Positions 31,302 to 40,910 of a DNA stretch of 64,000 nt are shown here, one piece after another. A model generated the notes under the pieces. It was given only the letters and a program-made list of their open reading frames with translations. It did no database searches and was not told where the DNA came from. This stretch comes from Aculops lycopersici. Its lineage: Eukaryota > Arthropoda > Arachnida > Trombidiformes > Eriophyidae. The stretch covers positions 9,541,118 through 9,605,117 of the forward strand of contig WNKI01000001.1 in the NCBI GenBank assembly GCA_015350385.1, in the 5' to 3' direction. How positions within the stretch are numbered: the first letter of the stretch is position 1; each line of letters starts with the position of its first letter. Position numbers and translations under genes: made by a program.

Positions 31302-32874
31302 GTTTGAAGTTCCTCAAAAACTTGACGAGTGTAAATTCAAAAAAAAAATAACTGATCTTGAAAATCCAACTGACAACAAGCGAGATTATGTAATACTCAG
31401 ATTCGCTCGTTTGGTTGCCTCCACTTGTCCCATATTATTGGGTCGTTTTTCGTCGATCCTGGAGACAATTTAACTACTGATCTGATAACAACTGATGTGA
31501 TCTTGACACTAGAAATTAGTTGCTCAATTGTTGATGGAAAATATTATATCTTGTCGCTTTTGTTAGTCTCTCTATACTATCACTACGGAGAAGCTGATTG
31601 GTGATTCTGTAATATCACAGGGAAGAGATTTGAAACGTAAAAACAAAGGTGTTGTTGTTGTTGTTGTTATTGGGTCTGCTACTGCGTTTGCGTGAAAATT
31701 CCACACGCCAGTTGAGTGGCTACATGCGGCAGATTGTATTATCCCTCCACAGTGACTAAACGCACCGCTGCAGCAAGAAATGACGTGAAAGTGAAGTGCC
31801 ATGCACCAGTTGCAAAGACATTCGTAGCCTCGCTGGGGGCGGAGGTGCAAACTAGCTTGCCAAGTGCAACAGTCATGATGATGAAAGGAAATCAGCCAGC
31901 CATAGTTGCTAACTGAGGTTCTAGTGCATGAAAATTTGTCGTCTGACTAATCTCTAGATGGAGATATGATTTCAGTAAAGAATGATTCATGGCTGTCACT
32001 AGTATGTTATACACTCAAGACAATCAAAATCAACAGGCACTATCTTGGCAAATTTTTATTTTAATTCTTGAACGAGATCTAACCACTCGATGTTGCATAT
32101 GATTTAATCATTGATCCTTTTTAGAGACTATTTTAACTATCTTCATCATGTTCGGAGAAAAAAATCGATGTATAATTTTGCAGGAGTTAATCGATCCAAC
32201 CATCAAAAATATATGCCGACTTGAATAACCCGGTGAGAAAACGAGTTATCCTGTTCAGAATTATTTCTTTGTTGGTTTCTTTCTCTGGTCCACTCTGTTG
32301 ATTGGATGCCTCTGGATTTTGTTATATCAAAAGAACAGATGTGAGGGTAAGTGAGATATCTGGTTTCTGTGCCGTGGCATCCGCAGATTGGTGCTGGGTT
32401 TCACTCTCGAGCTAAGCGAATAGATAATCGGCGACATCTGGTGCTGAATTTTAGGAACCGTTCAGTTGGGGGAACAGACAATCAGATAGTTGATACGCCA
32501 ACAGAGTTTATGGGAGGTATGAAAGAGATAAGCGACCGTTTCAATCAAACGGTCGGATCGGAGTATGGAATCTCTTGGATGCAGTACTAATTAGCTAGCA
32601 CATTTTATGACCCACCGCAGTCTTGTAGATTCCAAAAGCTCACTTGTGCGGAGATTATTCAAACTGATAACTCTACCTACCTTTTTGAATGCTGATGTTA
32701 GTGCTTCCTCGTGTTTAAGATGACAGGAGAGGCGCCAGCGAACGGCCACAGGTGGGATGAGGATGAATAGCCGGTGCTTTCCGGTTGGCCGTCAACTCTT
32801 GCCGGATGTCCAATCGGCTTCTTGGCTCAGTCTCAAATTTATGCCCACCCAAGTTAACACAAAGAAAAGTCAAT
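31302..32874. other. Divergent spacer, STX17 / small membrane protein
   Basis: 1.6 kb with no supported gene. It holds a (GTT)n tract near 31651-31668. A 79-residue frame at 32351-32590 starts only with GTG and has a stop just upstream; I do not call it. Confidence 0.5.
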
Positions 32875-33318
32875 ATGACGAATATCAAGCTCAGAACATT
32901 GACTCAATTCACCCTGTTAATAGTGTATCTATTACATATATTTGGAACCTTAGCACTATTGCAGGAGGATTTTTCAGATCAATCTCAAGAAAACCAAATT
33001 GCAGGTAGATCCTTCGATAGCCAAGGTGAAGATGGAAGCGGAATATTCTCGATCATCAAGAAGACATCTCGACAGAGTTTGGGTTTCCTCAGCAACCTGT
33101 TCGTTTCAATACCATTCGGCAAGATGCTATTGGCTGGCGGTGCACTACTGAGCTTATTCTTTCTGTTTGTTCGCCTCATCATTGTGCTAGCACCCATCTT
33201 AATCCTTGGAGCAATGGCGCGCGAAAGTACCGATGCCACCGACTTGATCAAAATGTTGATTGACTTCTACAACCAAGTAGTCATAGCGCTAGATGAGCAG
33301 AACATTTCGGATAAATAA
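32875..33318 (+). CDS. Unrecognised small secreted or membrane protein
   Basis: I do not recognise this family. The frame extends upstream to 32785, but the Met at 32875 best fits a start: it is followed at once by a signal-peptide-like segment (FTLLIVYLLHIFGTLALL). The remaining chain has a polar, acidic stretch, then a second strong hydrophobic segment (about residues 83-110, MLLAGGALLSLFFLFVRL and onward) and a C-terminal amphipathic helix with LIDFYNQVVIALDEQ. The predicted product has 147 residues, so it could be a single-pass membrane protein after signal cleavage. The stop codon overlaps an AATAAA hexamer. Its coding nature is supported by frame length, signal peptide and domain-like order rather than homology. 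Confidence 0.6.
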   Translation: MTNIKLRTLTQFTLLIVYLLHIFGTLALLQEDFSDQSQENQIAGRSFDSQGEDGSGIFSIIKKTSRQSLGFLSNLFVSIPFGKMLLAGGALLSLFFLFVRLIIVLAPILILGAMARESTDATDLIKMLIDFYNQVVIALDEQNISDK

Positions 33319-34135
33319 ACGCCAAGAGACACAATCTTTTGTCCTGATTTTAGTCTGAAACATGAAACTAGAATCTACAAACTTTGTCAAATCAGTCTAG
33401 CCGACAAACCGAGAGTTTGCTCATCTCTTGTCGAATGTGATTTTTTATTGTCTTCTTCATGTGCCTTATGTGTTTGTCGTTTTTCCAGAAATTTTTCAAG
33501 CTTAATTCCTTCATTCATCAGTGTCACTATCATTATTATTATTATTATTATTATTAATATAATTATTATCAATATCAAATTCACGGTCAATCTGTACTAT
33601 CAGTAAGATTCTCCATCAATGTCATGCTATCTGGTCATGGTGGTTGTGGTTTTCTATTGACACGGTGATGTAGAGATAGTTTGTGAAACTTTTTGGCCAC
33701 TAACCCGATGAAAGTCTCGTCCACAATCTCACTGTGTTGCTTCCTATTATTGGTGTATTTCGTGTCTATTATTTATCTATAACTACATAATAACATATAT
33801 TACATTCAATGGGTCCGATGAGCACTCGCACAAAAAAGATCGTTCTCAAAAATTATTAAATGATGCAACAAGTGTTTCTGATGATTGGTGATGCTAGAGG
33901 CAGAAGTTGACAAACAAGTGGCTCCATTGACGCCCACCGATTTCAATCAAATCAACTCCCTATTGGCACCCGAAAAATCGACAAATTACATCACATAATT
34001 TTGCAATGCTCAATTGTCCACTCGGATCATCACAATCTATCGTATAACTAATTGTTGGTACTTTTCTCTCTAGTGCTAGTCTCCGGAAGTCCAGTTAACA
34101 GCAGGAAAATCTACAATATCCTATCTATCTATCTA

Positions 34136-34179
<44 letters not shown>
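33319..34179. other. AT-rich non-coding DNA ending in a microsatellite
   Basis: No gene is seen. The stretch contains (ATT)8 at 33532-33555 and ends in (CTAT)5(AT)n at 34121-34179, which runs into the assembly gap. One CCGGAAGT octamer is at 34083-34090. Confidence 0.7.
34121..34179. repeat. (CTAT)5 followed by (AT)n
   Basis: A tandem tetranucleotide then a long AT dinucleotide run, truncated by Ns. The repeat probably caused the gap. Confidence 0.95.
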
Positions 34180-34326
34180 NNNNNNNNNNNNNNNNNNNNN
34201 NNNNNNNNNNNNNNNNNNNNNNNNNNNNNNNNNNNNNNNNNNNNNNNNNNNNNNNNNNNNNNNNNNNNNNNNNNNNNNNNNNNNNNNNNNNNNNNNNNNN
34301 NNNNNNNNNNNNNNNNNNNNNNNNNN
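34180..34326. other. Assembly gap (147 N)
   Basis: A run of Ns between the AT microsatellite and ten bases preceding a loxP-like linker. Confidence 1.
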
Positions 34327-34336
34327 TCTCCGTTCT

Positions 34337-34378
34337 CGTAATAACTTCGTGTAGCATACATTATACGAAGTTATACGA
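34337..34378. other. loxP-bearing library linker (sequencing artefact)
   Basis: Positions 34341-34353 and 34362-34374 are 13-bp inverted repeats of the loxP type (right arm TATACGAAGTTAT) around the 8-bp spacer GCATACAT. The left arm differs from canonical loxP at one base, a G at 34351. Flanks CGTA and ACGA complete a 42-base unit that matches, as I recall it, the Cre/lox circularisation linker of 454-style paired-end libraries. Animal genomes do not normally carry loxP. It abuts the gap and supplies the stop codon read for HMGCR. Confidence 0.93.
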
Positions 34379-36539
34379 CCATACAACTTTCGGCTAGGTT
34401 GGTTGAGGTTACATTAGTTGATGATCTATTATGGCGCATATGAGATTTGACTAGTGTGCCCTCAGTTAGAGCGGCCAACAATGATAGCTCGCCGGCCATC
34501 ACGGTTGCGCAAATTATTCTAGCCAATTTCCTAGCATTCGTGTATCCGTTTTGACTATTGATTGGGTTTTGAATTGCCGCTCGTTGAATCTGTTGCTGGG
34601 CCGACACTGGTCCCCTGCTAGACACTTGTTGCTGTTGCGCGATGCCATTTGCAACGTGATCCTTGCTATCGAGTTCTAATTGGTGCTGCTGTGTCCTTTG
34701 AGCTTGTTGCTGAGGAGTCGGCGTTGGTCCCTTGACTCCCATCATTTGCAAGTACCTGCTCTGGTCAGCCAAAATGGTGCCGCCACCAACGGTTCCGCAC
34801 TCAATCGAGGGCATGGTACAACAAACAACCAGAGATCCCTTAGAATCCTTCTCTAAAATTAACATACAATTAGAGCTGGTGACATTCTGGGCTGGATCCT
34901 GGCCAGTTGCAATAAATATGGCTGTTAAAATGTTTGCAGCTTGACTATTGAAACCGCCAATGCTCGCGGCCAAAGCTGAACCAACCATAACCTTGGACTT
35001 CCAGCGATCGATCATTGAGTCAACGGAAACCTTGAACACCTGTTGCACAACGTGCGCTGGCAGCTCGGCGTTGCACTCCACCGACTTGCCCCTTCCGTTG
35101 ATCCAATTGATTCCTGCCGCCTTCTTATCCGTACACATATTTCCACTTAAAGTTACAATCTCCATTGTTGGAAAGGCTCGTTGCATCTCCTTCAGGGCAC
35201 TCTCGACGCCCTTTGAGCACATGTTCATGCCCATGGCGTCGCCAGTTCCTGCCTCGAAACGGATATGGATTTCCCGGTTAACTGGATACATGGTATAGTT
35301 GAGAAACTTTCCATGGCTCGAGGTCAAGTTGAATGCCGAGCGCATCTTCTCCTTGTTGTTCTTATCGTTTAACCAGACTAATGCTCGTTCAACATTATCG
35401 AGAGCATCCTTTAGTCGGCAATCGATAAATCTGATTATTGGCGCTCGAGTCATAAAGTCCTTCCTCACTCTACTGGTCACGCCGCCGCTCTTACGCAATG
35501 CCGACAATCCACGACAAGTGCTAGCAACAAGACAGCCCTCGGTGGTGGCCAGAGGCACAAAAATTTCCTCGCCATCAAGAATCAGAGGTCCAGCTAAACC
35601 AACGGGCACCTTCACATGTCCAATGACATTCTCGCAGCAAGCACCGTTCACTAGCTCGTAGTCGAGATCCTCGTAGCGGCCGTTATTAAATGCCTTTGAC
35701 CTATCGGTGATGCCTCTCGGATCCAGCTCGTCCAACTCGGCCAGCTCCATGCGATAGAAGTCTCGACGAACCTCGACGCATCTAGCGGCATTGTCCTTGC
35801 CAAGGAAACTCTCCAATTTGTATACGGAAATCTGTTGACTCTTGACCAATATAATCAACTCTTCGTTGCTCAAGAGGGTTCTATCGAAGTTTATATCTTT
35901 TATCAATTGCTTGAGCTCCTCGCAGGACCTTGGTTTGTGTTGTTGTTGTTGTTGTTTCTGCTGAACTGATTGCTGTTCGTGGTAATGGTTGTTGCTCGTT
36001 GTGTGATTGTTGTTGTTATTAACATAAACATGGTGATTGGTGTTGCTGATGTTGCTAATATGAGTGGTCATCTTGTGACTGTTGTGGTTGTGAATGTTGT
36101 TGGTGTTATTATTATTGTTGTTATTTTTTGTATTACGCTGGTGTTGTGGTTGTTGTTGATGGACTGATTGCTTCAGGCAGGTGGTTGTGGTGTTGTTGGT
36201 GGTATTGTTGGTTGCGATGGTTGCACTTGATAGTGATGTTGGTGCTCCGCTCAGTACTATACTTGGCGGCGATAGATCGTCACCCTCGTCGGTGATCATG
36301 GTTATATCTGTTTGATGGTGATGGTTGTGATTGAGGTTGTTACCGTGTGCTAGGCCAAGATCGACACCTGTTGCTGTAAGGAGTCCCACTGCGGCGACAC
36401 TGGTCAAAGCTACGGCCACTTCCGTTGTTGAGCGGCCATTTATAATCTTGTTGTTGCTATTGTTGTTGGTATCTGTTTGGCTACTGCTGATGCTAGTATG
36501 CTGCGATTGCGGCGACTGCGGCTGATTCGAAGTTGGCAT
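34371..36539 (-). CDS. HMGCR: HMG-CoA reductase catalytic region, C-terminus cut by linker
   Basis: It reduces HMG-CoA to mevalonate with NADPH, the committed step of the mevalonate pathway; arthropods use it for juvenoid and isoprenoid synthesis rather than sterols. From the first ATG (36539) a His/Asn/Gln-rich stretch of about 200 residues precedes the catalytic domain. Catalytic features are present: the Glu in TTEGCLVAST (about 334), Lys in DKKAAGINWINGRGKS, Asp in IATGQDPAQN and His in LVKSHMRHNRSS (about 700), where the Ser after HNR is the conserved AMPK-type site. A Gln-rich insertion of about 60 residues separates LQMMGVKG from NARKLARII. No sterol-sensing membrane domain is encoded in this frame and none is visible upstream before CERT. 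The TAA at 34371-34373 lies in the linker, so the last two residues and the stop are not native. Confidence 0.93.
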   Translation of the reverse strand: MPTSNQPQSPQSQHTSISSSQTDTNNNSNNKIINGRSTTEVAVALTSVAAVGLLTATGVDLGLAHGNNLNHNHHHQTDITMITDEGDDLSPPSIVLSGAPTSLSSATIATNNTTNNTTTTCLKQSVHQQQPQHQRNTKNNNNNNNTNNIHNHNSHKMTTHISNISNTNHHVYVNNNNNHTTSNNHYHEQQSVQQKQQQQQHKPRSCEELKQLIKDINFDRTLLSNEELIILVKSQQISVYKLESFLGKDNAARCVEVRRDFYRMELAELDELDPRGITDRSKAFNNGRYEDLDYELVNGACCENVIGHVKVPVGLAGPLILDGEEIFVPLATTEGCLVASTCRGLSALRKSGGVTSRVRKDFMTRAPIIRFIDCRLKDALDNVERALVWLNDKNNKEKMRSAFNLTSSHGKFLNYTMYPVNREIHIRFEAGTGDAMGMNMCSKGVESALKEMQRAFPTMEIVTLSGNMCTDKKAAGINWINGRGKSVECNAELPAHVVQQVFKVSVDSMIDRWKSKVMVGSALAASIGGFNSQAANILTAIFIATGQDPAQNVTSSNCMLILEKDSKGSLVVCCTMPSIECGTVGGGTILADQSRYLQMMGVKGPTPTPQQQAQRTQQHQLELDSKDHVANGIAQQQQVSSRGPVSAQQQIQRAAIQNPINSQNGYTNARKLARIICATVMAGELSLLAALTEGTLVKSHMRHNRSSTNVTSTNLAESCMVV

Positions 36540-37248
36540 CGCTAGTACAGGTTGCAATTGATTGCTGCGGTTTCGCCAACTGCGGCCTCTGCTATTGTGA
36601 TTGTCCTTCTTTCTTGATATGTGTTATGTAACTATCGCTCCTGGTTTATTCTACCGTTTGTTTATTCAATTCTTTGTTTGTTGCTCGAACTGGAAGCCGA
36701 TCACAGGACTAACTCTAGGGCCCCAAATGTGGAAAGCGCCGACAAAGTCACCTGATGTGATATGATGTGATTGTCTCTCTTTTGGTCGCTTGGCTGACTG
36801 TCTCGCCTCACTTCTGATTGATGGTCATCAACATCGCGGCCACTGCGCAATAACTCTCTCTCTCTCTTTCTAATTCTCTTTTTCTCACTCAAAATGCCGG
36901 CGTCTAGATGGCGAACGAAGGTGGAAGTTGCGCTGTGACTTTCTTACTTCTTAGATTCAACTGACTGACTCAGCAACAGGTGAACTAACTGTTATGAGAT
37001 ACTACCCGAGGCGCTGCATTGCTAGTTATGGTTGAGTTACTGCTGCTGCTGCTACTCCTATTGCATCGCTTTCGGTTAGCTCCAGTGGCGACTGTCTCGT
37101 GGATAGCTATCAGGTGGCTGCTGCTGCTCCTAGTGTTGTTGTTTCAGTCGCTGTTCTCTTGGTTGCGTGGATGATGGCGACGTTAATATTGGTTATGGTT
37201 GTGGAGTTGTTGTTTAGACTAAAGTAATGACAATTTTCCATATCTCAC

Positions 37249-37268
37249 GCTGCTGCTGCTGCTGCTAT

Positions 37269-37305
<37 letters not shown>
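37249..37305. repeat. (GCT)n and (CTA)n microsatellites
   Basis: Two trinucleotide runs separated by a few bases, seen directly. Confidence 0.9.
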
Positions 37306-39828
37306 GGCGAGCTAGTCAATAACCATAACCGCGGATACAACAGAAACGCATAGTAATACAGGTGGGCACATAGACGTTCACTGCACAAAATTACATAACC
37401 ACTACGACGACGACGACGACGATGGTTATGGTGGTGGCAATGGCGACGACGACGATTGCTACGACGACAACTGCGGTGGCTGCGATCTTTTTACCTGCGC
37501 CGCGACTTTCGCTACCTGTGCGCGTCTATTGCTAGCCACTACGACTCTCAGTCTCCCTATCTCTCTCCTTCTTTCCCTCTGATTCACTCTCTCACCTTTC
37601 TATTCAACTGCCTCGATACGATGGCGACTGTCACTCTCTAGCTGGGTGCACGTGAGGTCAATTGCACAAGAGGACTAAGCGGATGAAATCCAACTCTCGC
37701 TCTATCCCTCTTTCTCTCTAGCGGCGCCACAATATTATTATGACGATCTTCGACTCATGACAACTACATGAAAGATTTTCTCACTTTCTTACCGGTCCCT
37801 TGGTCGGCGTCTCGACGCTTGCCTTACTCAGCACGGCTATTAATAGAGGGAAGAGCTAGAGAAATGGATGTAGAGACTTGTGCATACATCAATCTGGTGG
37901 CTTGGTGCTGAAGAGCGCAACTTTGTTGAGTTTCCCTGGCAAGCTGCTGCTGCTGCCCTTCGGACTTTACTTCTTCTCTACTGAAGTCAACGAGAGAGTG
38001 AAAATATTACCAAAGGCAGCCTATCCTGACAGTGGGCTGTCCTGAATTGGATTTAACACTTGTTGCTTTCGGCTCTCGCGGTTAGCTGTGAATGCAAGGC
38101 AACGGCTAGTCGCCAGCCGAGAGATGGGATGTTCCAAGTCAAGCTAGCTAACCAGTGAAGGCTAGACGAAAGTTGAACGCGACTTTTTCAGCCTTTCACA
38201 TTTTGGCGTCTCGTCGACGGCGGCGGCAAGCGCTCATTGTGGTTGGCGGCGTCAGGTGGCAAGCAAAGTAAAGTGAAATGAAACGAAATGATAAGCGCAG
38301 CGAGATGTAATTGCAACGGCAGCGGAGGTAGCGAGAAAAAGCAAAAGTTGCTAGAGATTTGACCTAAATCCTATTCCTTCGAAATTTTTCGTCCTGTGTG
38401 TATGACCAACGGACAGCAGACCAACCACCTGTACGTTTTTCAATTCTTTTCGCTCTCTCCATCTCCTCAGTGCCAGCCTGCTGCTGCTGCTGCTACTACT
38501 ACTGCAGGCAAACGACGAGATAAGAAACGAGTTGCCGTTGGAAGGCTTAGGGTCTAGCGCAGCAGACGCCGAGACACGAACACTGACCGTTAGCCGCTGG
38601 ACTCAAGTGGGCGTACAGGTGACTCGGCGGCCACTTGTTGCGTAAGCTGCTCTTGGCTGTGTGCATCGGCAAAGCCACCGCAACCCGTGAGCCGCATTTC
38701 TCGTCACCGTAATCGCAACTCTCTCCCTCTCGCTCTCGCTTACCCTTAGCTTGCCACCGTAACCTCTGGCCGGATTTCGATGGCGAAGTAGTCGGCGCTA
38801 GCTCATCATCGAGTAACGAGAGTTTGCTAACTAGCAAGCAAGCGAACAGTTAGTCGGCTTGCTCGTAGGGTAAACCGAGAGATCTGGCGACCTACCGAAT
38901 GACGAAGGACTAACTGGTTGGTCATCTAACATAGACGACCCGTCGAGTTTAGTTAGAGATACAAGTGAGCATAGTCATCGTCATGATGCCTTTTGTATCG
39001 AGTGACGGCGCACTCCAGTCTATCCAACGGAGGCAAAGATGATGGATTTCGTTCAAATACCATCGCTCATTATGCATTCTAACCGCGAGACTAAGCCGAA
39101 ATGTTCACAGGTGGCTGGCGCGGCGTGAAGAGTCTCTAGTTACACTTGCTTATCCATTATGGCGACATGTTTTTTGGGTTTTTCTTAATGCGTCTGTCTA
39201 AATTGACACAACTTGTTTTGGCCAAGCTGCTCGTGATCAGCTGTTTTCCACTCGATTGAGTTTTGCGACTTTAATTTTCCTCAATCACCAGTCGATTATG
39301 ATAACCAATTGGCTGCTCTTCGAGGACAAAATGCATGGACTAACAAATTGCCGCCGCCTCTATGACTCCTCGAGCGAACGAGCTTGCTCATTTGATAGAC
39401 AGAAAGGCATCTTAGCGCTGCTAGCTCGATGAAAGATAGGAAGACCGAGGAGCGTTGGAGCGAGCGAGGTCATGCTTGGAGCAGGCAGCCAGCTGAACTT
39501 AAGCCCACTCCCTATGACTTGATTGCAGCTTTTACCTGCTGCTCTATGCCACCTCAACGGTCGTCCTCGAAAACAAACTTCGCCCTAAGATATGAACAGG
39601 TGCATGGTCATCCTCTCTGGCTCTGCAAGGAAAATGAGCAGCCATGGAACTCCACTCCAACACCATCTACTCTCTCAGTAACTTTCTATCTAGATGAAGT
39701 TCAATAACAGATAAACGGTCATTATACCAGTTAACTCAAGTTGATTGCTCCAACAAGACTCTTGTTGTTATTGCTGTTGTAATTATTATTACTAGTAATA
39801 TTATCGTTATAACTGTTATTTCAAATAT

Positions 39829-39861
39829 TATATATATATATATATGTATGTATATATATAT
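39829..39861. repeat. (TA)n microsatellite
   Basis: A TA dinucleotide run with GTATG interruptions. Confidence 0.9.
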
Positions 39862-40052
39862 GATTGTTTGTTTCATATCATTGCGTTGCTCGCTATTAGC
39901 ACTTGACTTGCCTCAATACTTTTTGAGGTTTGACTCGAGATTTGAACATTATCCTTAATGAGACATTCAATTAACCTTAACACACTGAAATTGTATGTCT
40001 ACATTTTGATGTCCATTATCTTATATTGATGTAGTCACTAGATCAAATAATA

Positions 40053-40910
40053 TTATTCGAAGACTATGGGATTAGACTTGGTTGCATTGATAACGTACTT
40101 GGAAAAGTTGTCTAAGAATCGGGGATACTCGCGCTTGTAAACTGCCCTGAGTAATGCTGCTGGTGCCCATCCACCTGGATTGATGGTAGACGAGTAGATA
40201 ATTTTGCACGTGAGATCCTCTCTCGTAATGGTTGCTGGGTCGGCGTCTGCCGGAATGTAGGTTTCGCACAATAAGCTCACGGTTAGCTTGACTCGGACAC
40301 AACTCTCTAGAGGAATATCGGGCTTATCGGTGGAATCGTTGCAAACAATCCAAATATTGTAAAGTTTCAGTTCGGGACGGTTAATAGGACTCAGGTCGTC
40401 CTTAGATAGGCAACTAGCTTTAGCTGGCTCAACTTTTCTGATGTGAGACCAGAAGACAGCGTCCCTCTGGGCTGCTGGCCAGATTCGTTTGTGAATTTGA
40501 TGGAAGACAAGAGTATCCTTGTCCAATTCCTCTACAACTTTCATCGATTCTAATGTCTCCTCCCATTCAAATCTAAAGTCTGGATTGAAGAATCTAAGGC
40601 ACATTTCGTAGCTAGTAATTCCTTTAACAATATGTACAGCTTTTAGAGGATCACAAACGAGCCCATCAACCTCAAGCTCGCGAGTGTATAACTTCATTTG
40701 ACCATCCTCGGCGAAGAGTTGCCAGCCGTCCTGCTCGATACTCTTTTGAGCATGATAGACTTGACCTCTGGTGATTTGGTCAACCTTTAGCAGAAAGGGA
40801 TTCGGGCTACTAGTTGCCTCTTGCATTGGATTGCTATCTTGTGAATATTGGAAGACTTTGTTTGCTTCTTTAAATGCATCAACAACAATAATAAATAACT
40901 TGGCGCTCAC
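40053..40910 (-). CDS. CERT1: Ceramide transfer protein CERT, START-domain terminal exon
   Basis: CERT carries ceramide from the ER to the Golgi for sphingomyelin synthesis. This frame encodes 285 residues ending in a full START domain (about 60-280): WQLFAEDGQMKLYTRELEVDG, DPLKAVHIVKGI, HQIHKRIWPAAQRDAVFW, NIWIVCN and TINPGGWAPAALLRAVYKREYPRFL, all close to the CERT subtype. The stretch before it (LFIIVVDAFKEANKV) lines up with the CERT segment that precedes START. The frame begins with GTG directly after an acceptor-like TTATGTTAG at 40911, so this is a 3' exon and the PH domain, coiled coil and FFAT motif must lie upstream; I could not find them. Alternatively a START-only product starts at the Met of MQEATSS (about residue 29). 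Confidence 0.88.
   Translation of the reverse strand: MSAKLFIIVVDAFKEANKVFQYSQDSNPMQEATSSPNPFLLKVDQITRGQVYHAQKSIEQDGWQLFAEDGQMKLYTRELEVDGLVCDPLKAVHIVKGITSYEMCLRFFNPDFRFEWEETLESMKVVEELDKDTLVFHQIHKRIWPAAQRDAVFWSHIRKVEPAKASCLSKDDLSPINRPELKLYNIWIVCNDSTDKPDIPLESCVRVKLTVSLLCETYIPADADPATITREDLTCKIIYSSTINPGGWAPAALLRAVYKREYPRFLDNFSKYVINATKSNPIVFE

Larger units (their letters stand above)
36540..40052. other. Non-coding spacer between HMGCR and CERT
   Basis: 3.5 kb with no supported gene. It probably contains the HMGCR promoter and 5' UTR and the CERT 3' UTR. Simple repeats: (GCT)n 37249-37265, (CTA)n 37273-37305, (GAC)n 37403-37422 and (TA)n 39829-39861. I searched it on the minus strand for membrane-segment exons of HMGCR and saw none. 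Confidence 0.55.

Noticed and set aside
32351..32590. 79-residue frame containing AKR and a Tyr/Arg-rich tail, neuropeptide-like
   Set aside because: Starts only at GTG with a stop just upstream, no signal peptide and no clear acceptor.
34341..34374. loxP as a real phage-derived insertion in the animal genome
   Set aside because: No other P1 phage sequence is present, and the flanking CGTA/ACGA and adjacent gap fit a library linker better.
34052..34386. Frames running through the N gap with Tyr-Ile repeats
   Set aside because: Translation of Ns and of the AT microsatellite, plus the linker; not genes.
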